Source: CAYVTD01 sp964577665 (lineage in GTDB: Bacteria; Bacteroidota; Ignavibacteria; Kapaibacteriales; UBA2268). Taken from it: DNA of 7,115 bases. A program made the position numbers and the translations under genes. This document shows, in pieces, positions 1-5,204 of the stretch; within the stretch, counting starts at the first letter, position 1, and every line of letters starts with the position of its first letter. The notes under the pieces were generated by a model. That model searched no databases. It saw nothing but the letters and a program-made list of their open reading frames with translations, and was not told where the DNA came from. Location: NCBI GenBank assembly GCA_964577665.1, contig CAZOBD010000194.1:1-7115 (forward strand), in the 5' to 3' direction.

Positions 1-233
1 GAATTATACTTCTAACGATTAGAATTATACTTCTAACGATTAGAATTATACTTCTGACGGTTAAAATTGGTCTTCTAAGCCCTTAGTTAAGCAATTCTAT
101 CTTTACATTAAGCAATTCTGTTTATTAGTTAAGCAATTCTATTCATTAGTTAAGTAATTCTGTCTTTACATTAAACGATTCTGTCTTTACATTAAACGAT
201 TCTGTCTTTACGTAAAGCAATTCTAATCTTAAA
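1..233. repeat. Tandem array of about eleven 21-bp units
   Basis: The tetramer TTCT recurs at 10, 31, 52, 73, 95, 116, 137, 158, 179, 200 and 221, so the spacing is exactly 21 bp except for a single 22-bp step (73 to 95). The first three units are nearly identical (1-21, 22-42, 43-63), with GAATTATAC before the anchor and AACGATTA after it. Unit 4 (64-85) is diverged. Units from 87 onward are a second subfamily with TTAAGCAATTCT or TTAAACGATTCT as core. The two subfamilies share ATTAG and the TTCT block in register, so they look like diverged copies of one ancestral 21-mer. The array starts at the window edge and may be longer. Every frame is broken by stops within the array, so it is not coding. 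It could be a minisatellite or a phased protein-binding array; the sequence does not decide. Confidence 0.9.
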
Positions 234-596
234 AAACAGGATTTAATCTGTTCAAAATGAATAAAATATTATTATTAACAGAAAAATCTTTAAAATTTTT
301 CCTTCCGGCAATCTTCTCCGCGTGGTTTCTTTTTTAATAATAAATCTCTTAAAAAAGAAATGCTTAACTAAAAATTTTTTTTCTACTATTTTTTTGATAA
401 TTTTAAACTTCTGAAAAGTCAGATTCTCAGTCATTCTGAACTTGTTTCAGAATCTCAGGTATAGTTAATCAATATAAACTGAGGTTTTAAAGTAAGTTAA
501 GCATGGCAGTCGGAATTCTTAGCAAATATTTTTCAGAAATTATTAATTTTGCTCAGTATTTTTTTTTAGAAATCTAAAAATGAAATAAATTTTCTT
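234..596. other. Non-coding stretch upstream of scpA
   Basis: This region is very AT-rich and has no supportable gene. A 60-codon minus-strand reading frame at 252-434 is low-complexity (Lys/Phe/Ile-rich) and runs into the palindromic element at 430-457, so I discount it. A small GC-richer island sits around 301-330. A single inverted, near-matching copy of the array core lies at 356-370. A possible Bacteroidota-type -7 box, TAATTTTG, lies at 544-551, 45 bases before the scpA start, but no matching upstream TTG box is evident at the expected distance. Confidence 0.6.
430..457 (+). repeat. REP-like palindromic element (copy 1)
   Basis: Arms ATTCTGAA (433-440) and TTCAGAAT (446-453) are perfect inverted repeats around the 5-nt loop CTTGT. 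The element starts GTCAT and ends ATCTCA, as do the other family members in this window. This copy is solitary and in plus orientation. Such short intergenic palindromes resemble REP elements; no transposase that could mobilise them is present here. Confidence 0.8.
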
Positions 597-1304
597 ATGT
601 ACAAAATAATACTTCCGAATTTTCAAGGACCTTTTGACCTTCTGCTTTACTTCATAAAGCGGGATGAATTGAATATTTACGATATACCTATTGCGAGGAT
701 TACCGAGGAATTTCAGAAATATATCCGCATTATGCAGATATTTGATTTGGAACTTGCGGGAGAGTTTCTGGTAATGGCGGCGACGCTGATGTATATTAAG
801 TCGCAGATGCTGCTTCCCCGTGCGGAGGGGGAGGATGAAGAGCCGGAGGATCCGAGGACGCAGCTTGTCCAGCGGATAATCGAGTACAGGCAGTTTAAAA
901 GTGCGTCGCGCGAGCTGTCTGAAATTTCGGAGCAGCAAAGATATGTTTTTTACCGCTCTCTTTTCGAGAACGGCGAGGAAGAAGGTTATGCAAATGCGAA
1001 TATTTTTTCGCTGATAAATGCTTTTAAGAAGGCGCTGGAACGGGCTTCTGAGACGAAGAGCGAGCATGTGGTGCAGGCGTGGAAGATAACGATTGACGAG
1101 AAATATAATCTTATAAGAAGCGAACTGAAAAAGAAGGGGAAGCTTAGTTTTTTCCGGCTGGTGGAAAACAACAGCAAGCCGCACATAATCGTTACTTTTC
1201 TGGCGCTTCTGGAAATGATAAAGACGAGGGAAATATTTGTGATGCAGGATGAAAATTTTGAGGATATTATTATTTCCCTGAAGCCGGAGATAAATTATAA
1301 TTAG
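597..1304 (+). CDS. scpA: Segregation and condensation protein A (kleisin ScpA)
   Basis: This 235-residue protein is a kleisin. With ScpB it bridges the SMC dimer and helps compact and segregate the nucleoid. Recognition rests on the classic N-terminal block FQGPFDLLLYFIKR (residues 9-22) followed by ELNIYDIPIARITEE (24-38), and on the second helix block EFLVMAATLMYIKSQMLLP (56-74). Next come an acidic turn (77-85), the DPR..LVQRIIEYRQFK segment (85-101), a variable linker, and a C-terminal winged-helix region including VTFLALLEMIK (199-209). Length is normal for the family. The ATG at 597 is preferred because the conserved block begins within ten residues of it. There is no clear Shine-Dalgarno sequence, only an A/T-rich leader. 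scpB follows on the same strand, but 231 bp of repeat-rich DNA lies between them, whereas these genes are commonly adjacent or overlapping. Confidence 0.96.
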   Translation: MYKIILPNFQGPFDLLLYFIKRDELNIYDIPIARITEEFQKYIRIMQIFDLELAGEFLVMAATLMYIKSQMLLPRAEGEDEEPEDPRTQLVQRIIEYRQFKSASRELSEISEQQRYVFYRSLFENGEEEGYANANIFSLINAFKKALERASETKSEHVVQAWKITIDEKYNLIRSELKKKGKLSFFRLVENNSKPHIIVTFLALLEMIKTREIFVMQDENFEDIIISLKPEINYN

Positions 1305-1377
1305 AAAAAACATCAATGATTTGGGCAAAACATATAAGGAAATGATTTTTGGAAAATTGATAGTATAAAAAATGATT

Positions 1378-1416
1378 GTCATTCCGGCTGAAGCGAAGTG
1401 GAATGCCGGAATCTCA
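1378..1416 (+). repeat. REP-like palindromic element (GC-rich variant, copy 2)
   Basis: ATTCCGGC (1381-1388) and GCCGGAAT (1405-1412) form a perfect 8-bp inverted repeat around a 16-nt centre. The ends GTCAT and ATCTCA match the other REP-like elements here, but the stem and loop differ, so this is a variant or sister family. It lies between scpA and scpB and faces the minus-oriented copy at 1469-1496. Confidence 0.75.
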
Positions 1417-1430
1417 CGAATGAAGAATAT

Positions 1431-1459
1431 ACCCCTAAATCCCCTCTCAAGAGGGAGAT
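1431..1459. repeat. Short C-rich hairpin repeat
   Basis: The segment opens with ACCCCTAAAT and has a hairpin made of CCCTC and GAGGG around 1442-1455. It resembles the CCCTCCCC/GGGGAGGG hairpin inside the 98-bp repeats at the right end of the window. In both cases an ACCCC-type lead-in precedes a C-rich/G-rich stem and a GGGAG exit. I read it as a diverged relative of that family, enclosed by two oppositely oriented REP-like elements. Confidence 0.55.
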
Positions 1460-1468
1460 ATACTAACA

Positions 1469-1496
1469 TGAGATGCTGAAACAAGTTCAGCATGAC
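1469..1496 (-). repeat. REP-like palindromic element (copy 3, inverted)
   Basis: ATGCTGAA (1473-1480) and TTCAGCAT (1486-1493) pair perfectly around ACAAG. The element reads TGAGAT to ATGAC on the plus strand, so it is the reverse orientation of copies 1, 2 and 4. It ends 39 bases before the scpB start and could influence that gene's message. Confidence 0.8.
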
Positions 1497-1535
1497 AAAA
1501 ATCTGATTTATGAAACAAAGACAAAAGAATAAAAG

Positions 1536-2465
1536 ATGAAAATGGCAGAACAGAAAACGGAATTTTTAAACCTTGAGCATTACGAGCAGAAAAGAGCGCT
1601 CGAGGCTTTGATATTTTCTTCGGAGAATGTGCTTACGCTGAAGGACCTTTACCGTCTTTTGATATCGGAAGATTTTGATGAGGATGCCCCCCGGCTGAAA
1701 TTTGACGGCAGCGTCTATGGTCCGCTGAAGGATACCGATGAAGAAAATGGCGAAAACGAAGATGCTTTGGCGGAATCCACTCAGGAGGAAGAGATACCCG
1801 AAGAAATTGAGGAGATTTTGGAAGAAGATGAAGAGCCGGTAAAACTTACGCCGAAATATATAGAAGAACTGATAAATGAAATAAACTTCGATTTGGCGGA
1901 AAGCGGCAGGCCTTACCACATTGTAAATGTAGCGGGCGGATGGCAGTTTGCCACAAAGCCGGAATACGGCAGGCTTGCGGCGCGTCTTTCAAGGTCGAAG
2001 GCGAAGCGGCGTCTTTCGCAGGCGTCTTTGGAAACACTGGCAATCATTGCCTATCGTCAGCCGGTCTCCAAGCCGGAAATAGAAAAGATACGGGGGGTTA
2101 ATTCTAATGAGATTGTAAATTCGCTGCTGGAGAAAAACCTTATCAAGCCGGCAGGCAGAAGCGAGGGGCTCGGCAAGGCTCTTCTTTACGGCACAACCGA
2201 TGAGTTTTTAAAAAGTTTCGGCTTAAAGAATCTCGATGAACTGCCAAGGCTGAAGGAATTTGAAGAGCTGAGCAGCGAAGATCCATTTTCGGAAGGCTCT
2301 ATTGAAGTGCAGATAGACGAAAAAACCGGAGAGAAGATATTTACTTTTAAAGAAATAAGCGGAAAAAAAGAGAATGCGGTGATAGACCTAACAAAAAGTA
2401 ATGATTCGGAAGCAGAAGATAATAAAACGGAAGAGGAGAATGCAGAAGATGAATATGATGAGTAA
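1536..2465 (+). CDS. scpB: Segregation and condensation protein B (ScpB), acidic-extended
   Basis: ScpB forms a dimer of tandem winged-helix domains that binds the middle of the ScpA kleisin in the SMC complex. Family marks are KRALEALIFSSENVLTLKDL (19-38) in the first winged helix, the YHIVNVAGGWQFATKPEY stretch (127-144), and the signature block LSQASLETLAIIAYRQPVSK (160-179) followed by EIEKIRGVNSNEIVNSLLEK (181-200) and the GLGKALLYGTTDEFLKSFGL region (211-230). At 309 residues it is much longer than the roughly 180-200 usual for ScpB. The extra length is a strongly acidic insertion (about 46-102) within the first domain and an acidic Ser/Glu/Asp tail (about 246-309). The ATG at 1536 is used here; an in-frame ATG at 1542 is equally possible, since neither has a strong ribosome-binding site. 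The gene ends just before the hairpin at 2471. Confidence 0.95.
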   Translation: MKMAEQKTEFLNLEHYEQKRALEALIFSSENVLTLKDLYRLLISEDFDEDAPRLKFDGSVYGPLKDTDEENGENEDALAESTQEEEIPEEIEEILEEDEEPVKLTPKYIEELINEINFDLAESGRPYHIVNVAGGWQFATKPEYGRLAARLSRSKAKRRLSQASLETLAIIAYRQPVSKPEIEKIRGVNSNEIVNSLLEKNLIKPAGRSEGLGKALLYGTTDEFLKSFGLKNLDELPRLKEFEELSSEDPFSEGSIEVQIDEKTGEKIFTFKEISGKKENAVIDLTKSNDSEAEDNKTEEENAEDEYDE

Positions 2466-2470
2466 AAAAA

Positions 2471-2503
2471 AAACTTTCCAAGTGCCGTGTACTTGGAAAG
2501 TTT
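2471..2503. terminator. Bidirectional terminator between scpB and DUF1573 gene
   Basis: A 13-bp perfect stem (2471-2483 with 2491-2503, arm AAACTTTCCAAGT) encloses a 7-nt loop. It begins six bases after the scpB stop codon and lies beyond the end of the convergent minus-strand gene. A run of ten A on the plus strand (2464-2473) gives a strong U-tract for minus-strand transcripts. On the plus side only TTTAATT follows, so termination of scpB would be weaker. Confidence 0.85.
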
Positions 2504-2526
2504 AATTGAAAAAGATAAACATTTGT

Positions 2527-3258
2527 TCAATCTTCCATGACATATCCCCAAACGGGTATTTTAAGAGTTTTCATTTTATCATCGGTAGTTGTAAGTGTAA
2601 TTGTACCTTTGTATTCGCCTAAAGAATCTGATTCGGCTTCCACTTCAAACTCATATTCGTTATCTTTACCGACCTTGATAACATCGCCAATATCGATGCT
2701 TGTTTCAAGTTCTTTCGGTTCAAGCTCAACCGCCGTAATTTCGACATCATTATCAGTGTTATTTCTGATTTTCATAGTTCCTTTTACTTCATCATCTTTA
2801 GGCATAAGGCCAAAAGTTACGAACTGTTTTCCTTTATGACCGATAAGCTGGAGATTGCCGAATCCCTTATTTTGATTAACATTTGCCTTTAAATGAAGCG
2901 TCATGTTTGGATTATCAGGGTCATCCGATTTTATTTTAATAGTTTTGTGATAAGGACCGTGAGATACATTCATATAGAGCTTAACGGACAGAGTTGCATA
3001 ATCGCCGGATTTTATTTTGTTTTTATCAAGCGGGGCGGTAGTGCAGCCGCAGGTAGGTCTGGGGTTTTGAACTGTAAGTGCAGAATCACCTACATTGAAA
3101 AATCTTATAGTGGCATAAGAGGGGTTACCGCCGCCGTATCTGTCTCTGGTTCCAAAATGATAAGTATTTCCGCCCTCTATTACAAGTTTCGGCTGTGCTT
3201 GAACAAGCAGAGTCATTAATGCAAATAATGCCGCTATCGACATAATAATTCTTTTCAT
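2527..3258 (-). CDS. Secreted DUF1573-domain protein
   Basis: This 243-residue exported protein has unknown function. An N-terminal signal peptide is visible: MKRII, then a hydrophobic core, with likely cleavage after VQA at residue 21. The first half has the DUF1573 (Pfam PF07610) pattern of an Ig-like fold: FFNVGDSALTVQNPRPTCGC (53-72) with the typical Cys-Gly-Cys at 70-72, then the KSGDYATLSVKL strand and the HKTIKIKSDDPDNP segment (104-117). The second half (about 131-243) looks like another Ig-like domain, with MKIRNNTDNDVEITAVEL (162-179) and a final strand IPVWGYVMED. DUF1573 proteins are frequent in Bacteroidota as periplasmic or surface proteins, often without assigned roles. The start is supported by AAGGA seven to eight bases upstream on the minus strand. 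The gene stands alone, convergent with scpB. A lipobox Cys is not seen, so periplasmic location is inferred. Confidence 0.9.
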   Translation of the reverse strand: MKRIIMSIAALFALMTLLVQAQPKLVIEGGNTYHFGTRDRYGGGNPSYATIRFFNVGDSALTVQNPRPTCGCTTAPLDKNKIKSGDYATLSVKLYMNVSHGPYHKTIKIKSDDPDNPNMTLHLKANVNQNKGFGNLQLIGHKGKQFVTFGLMPKDDEVKGTMKIRNNTDNDVEITAVELEPKELETSIDIGDVIKVGKDNEYEFEVEAESDSLGEYKGTITLTTTDDKMKTLKIPVWGYVMED

Positions 3259-3305
3259 TGCATTATCCTTACTTTTATGAAAAAATATGAATTATTTTTG
3301 ATAAA

Positions 3306-3337
3306 CAAAAATAAAAAAAATTATTCTCAAAAAACAA
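3306..3337 (-). promoter_or_regulatory. Candidate Bacteroidota-type promoter for DUF1573 gene
   Basis: On the minus strand, TATTTTTG (3313-3306) fits the TAnnTTTG -7 box, and TTG (3337-3335) lies 21 bases upstream, within the spacing known for Flavobacterium/Bacteroides promoters. The -7 box is 47 bases from the ATG. The surrounding DNA is so AT-rich that a chance match is quite possible. Confidence 0.35.
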
Positions 3338-3344
3338 TATCTAT

Positions 3345-3380
3345 TAAAAATACCCCGATTCAGACGAAACAGCGTTCTGA
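3345..3380 (-). terminator. Weak terminator candidate downstream of racemase gene
   Basis: Downstream of the racemase stop on the minus strand, TCAGA and CG (with one bulged base) pair with CGTCTGA across 3380-3360 around a 6-nt loop. A short U-run (TTTTTA) follows about ten bases later. The stem is short and the U-run distant, so this is only a candidate. Confidence 0.25.
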
Positions 3381-3411
3381 CTTATTTCAAAAAAAACAGA
3401 AAATTTTATTG

Positions 3412-4506
3412 TCAGATTACCTTTTTTTCAATGAATTTAGAATTAAGAAGACGGGCTGTACCCATATACGAAGGATTAAAGCTAATCTGATCCCCGACCT
3501 TATATTTTCTTCCTCCTTTGCCGCCGTTTGAACCAAGATCGTAAACAGTAAGGTCGGATGTAGTGCCGACAAAGTTGATGCTGCTGTCTCTGAGGGTCAG
3601 TTCTTCGTAATCTACATCTAATATTCCGAAATCGACTATTGCTTTGTAAGTGGTGTCGTCTTCATCATAATCCTCAAGGCCGTTGGAATGTCCCACGCTG
3701 GCATCTCCCATTTTTCCGTCAGGTATGTAATGCTTTTCTTCAAGCTCTAAGATATTTGCATTATAGCTGAAAGCATCGCTGTTAAGCTTGCCAAAAACGG
3801 AGTTTGTCAGAGGTGTTGTGCCTAAAAAAGCAGCTTCACCGACACGAAAATGATTAACCAAAGGGGGTATCTTTCCTGAATCAATAAGAGGCAGAGTAAT
3901 GGAGCTGCCGCCTGATATTAGCGGAAGTTTCTTGTCAAACATAGACTCCAGAAGCTGTTTGTAAAGCGAAAGCTGTATGAGCTTATCGTAGGTAGGCTCT
4001 ACCCCGTACATACAGCCGAGATTAGTGCCGACGCCGATAATTTCGATATTCGGAAGCTCGAAAGCCTGCTTGTAAAAAGTCAATACATTGTCGCGGACAA
4101 CTCCCTCGCGGAGCTCGCCCATTTCTATCATTATTATGATGCGGTGGTTCTTCTTTTGCTTAAGGGCTTCTTTGCTTAGGGCTTTTATGGTGTCTATTGA
4201 TGTATTTACCGAGATGTCTGCCGTTTCGACAACCTCTTTTGCGTATTTTATGGCGGGGGGCTTTATGTAAAGAGTAGTGATGTCGGGTTTAATTCTTTTA
4301 ATATTAGCAAGACTGGAAAGCCGGGAATCTCCCACGGAATGCGTCCTTTTCAGTTCGTCGTGTCTCAGAATTTTTTCCAGTGTGGCAGTATGACCGGACA
4401 GCATTTTGGTTACAAAAGTCCATTCAATGTTGTGTTTTTCGAAAAAATCATTAAGAATCTTTATGTTCTCAAGTATTTTATCCGTTTTGATTACTAATTC
4501 TGCCAT
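3412..4506 (-). CDS. Alanine/ornithine racemase-family PLP-dependent enzyme
   Basis: This is a fold-type III PLP enzyme (Ala_racemase_N type) most like ornithine racemase and related amino-acid racemases, which interconvert L- and D-amino acids in the cytoplasm. Counting from the ATG at 4506 (364 residues), the PLP-binding lysine is K34 in FVTKMLSGH (31-39), equivalent to the VTK-V block of ornithine racemases. Next come HSVGDSRLSSLANIKRI (56-72), the IEMGELREGV segment (127-136), GVGTNLGCMYGVEPT (158-172), the phosphate-loop SGGSSITLPL (198-207) and NHFRVGEAAFLG (218-229). The C-terminal part has the barrel seen in this group. A longer frame starts at 4548, but that would overlap the upstream acetyltransferase by 32 bases. 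The 4506 start leaves 10 bases after that gene's stop and begins with the family-typical MAELVIKTDKILENI. Substrate cannot be read from sequence; ornithine is the closest characterised case. Confidence 0.85.
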   Translation of the reverse strand: MAELVIKTDKILENIKILNDFFEKHNIEWTFVTKMLSGHTATLEKILRHDELKRTHSVGDSRLSSLANIKRIKPDITTLYIKPPAIKYAKEVVETADISVNTSIDTIKALSKEALKQKKNHRIIIMIEMGELREGVVRDNVLTFYKQAFELPNIEIIGVGTNLGCMYGVEPTYDKLIQLSLYKQLLESMFDKKLPLISGGSSITLPLIDSGKIPPLVNHFRVGEAAFLGTTPLTNSVFGKLNSDAFSYNANILELEEKHYIPDGKMGDASVGHSNGLEDYDEDDTTYKAIVDFGILDVDYEELTLRDSSINFVGTTSDLTVYDLGSNGGKGGRKYKVGDQISFNPSYMGTARLLNSKFIEKKVI

Positions 4507-4516
4507 TTTTTTCTCA

Positions 4517-4969
4517 TTATTTGTTCTTATAGTAGCGCATTTCAGCATATTTGGTGGTCATTCCGAGTCTTTCATAAAGTCTCTTTGCAGGATTGTCATA
4601 TTCTACGTGCAGCTTAACGTCACCTTCTGCAATATCAAAGGCTTTTTTGCAAATCTGACCGCCGTAGCCTTTCCCGCGTGTTTTTTCATGAACGGCAACA
4701 TAAACAAGTATGTTTTCGGGAATATAGCCAGACATACCGGTTTCATTCATTACAAGCGCTCCTATCAATTCGCCTTCGTCAAACGCCGCAAGTGCAAAAC
4801 CTCCCATACCCTCTTTATCTGAAAATGCATAATCAATACATTTGTTGATGGCTTCTTTTTCATCGCCGAAGCGGTCGAGATGAGTATATAAAAAATCAAC
4901 GTATTGATCTCTGGTCAGTCCGATTTTAGCAAAATCTTCGTCCTTGTGAATTTCTTCGATTTTAAGCAT
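4517..4969 (-). CDS. GNAT-family N-acetyltransferase
   Basis: This protein transfers an acetyl group from acetyl-CoA to an amine; the acceptor is unknown. With the preferred start it is 150 residues, normal for a single GNAT domain. Motif A is ILVYVAVHEKTRGKGYGGQI (87-106), containing the acetyl-CoA pyrophosphate loop R-G-K-G-Y-G (98-103). Motif B is NPAKRLYERLGM (126-137), the usual GNAT C-terminal helix before the last strand. FALAAFDEGELIGALVMNE (58-76) is the central strand pair. The ATG at 4969 is chosen over an in-frame ATG at 4996 because it has GGGA five bases upstream and gives a typical GNAT N-terminus (MLKIEEIHKDEDF); the longer form would add only nine hydrophobic residues. The racemase gene follows after 10 bases, so the two are probably co-transcribed and may be translationally coupled. 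Confidence 0.87.
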   Translation of the reverse strand: MLKIEEIHKDEDFAKIGLTRDQYVDFLYTHLDRFGDEKEAINKCIDYAFSDKEGMGGFALAAFDEGELIGALVMNETGMSGYIPENILVYVAVHEKTRGKGYGGQICKKAFDIAEGDVKLHVEYDNPAKRLYERLGMTTKYAEMRYYKNK

Positions 4970-5178
4970 AATAATCCCATAAATTAAAAAAAACAAAACA
5001 TAAGTTAAGTTATTGAATATCTTAAAGTTGTATTAAAAATATTAAGAAGATAAACCTTTATTAATTAAATAAAAGCGTTTTTCATAGAAAATACTTTTTA
5101 AACAAAAACAAATATATGAAAAATTTTTTAATCGGCAAAATACAAGCAGATAATATGTGTCTTATCATTAAATTTCAT

Positions 5179-5186
5179 TATTTTTG
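5179..5186 (+). promoter_or_regulatory. Possible -7 box upstream of the LptF/LptG gene
   Basis: TATTTTTG fits TAnnTTTG of Bacteroidota primary-sigma promoters and lies 18 bases before the ATG. No clear TTG box is found 17-23 bases upstream (the nearest resemblance is TGTG near 5156), so the support is partial. The remaining 4970-5178 intergenic DNA separates two divergent genes, is very AT-rich, and shows nothing else I can name. Confidence 0.25.
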
Positions 5187-5204
5187 AAAAAAGAATAAAG
5201 AATT

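Noticed and set aside
3..86. Open plus-strand frame through the first array units giving a seven-residue peptide repeat
   Set aside because: Because 21 bp is seven codons, any stop-free frame of the repeat stays open automatically. It ends at TAG as soon as the unit diverges, and the array has a 22-bp slip. A protein C-terminus entering from the left cannot be fully excluded.
1..233. CRISPR array
   Set aside because: The units are contiguous 21-mers with no unique spacers of constant length, and no cas gene is present.
252..434. 60-codon minus-strand frame upstream of scpA
   Set aside because: Low-complexity Lys/Phe/Ile composition in AT-rich DNA, start codon inside a REP-like palindrome, no recognisable domain.
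580..588. Minimal frame ATGAAATAA just before scpA
   Set aside because: Start followed by one codon and a stop in AT-rich DNA is expected by chance; no supporting signal.
543..1493. Long minus-strand frame (316 codons) antisense to scpA
   Set aside because: It overlaps scpA almost entirely, which has an unmistakable family match, and extends through palindromic repeats at both ends. It is a shadow frame.
4507..4548. Longer N-terminus for the racemase starting at 4548
   Set aside because: It would add 14 residues encoded within the acetyltransferase gene in another frame and outside the conserved family N-terminus; the 4506 start fits operon spacing better.
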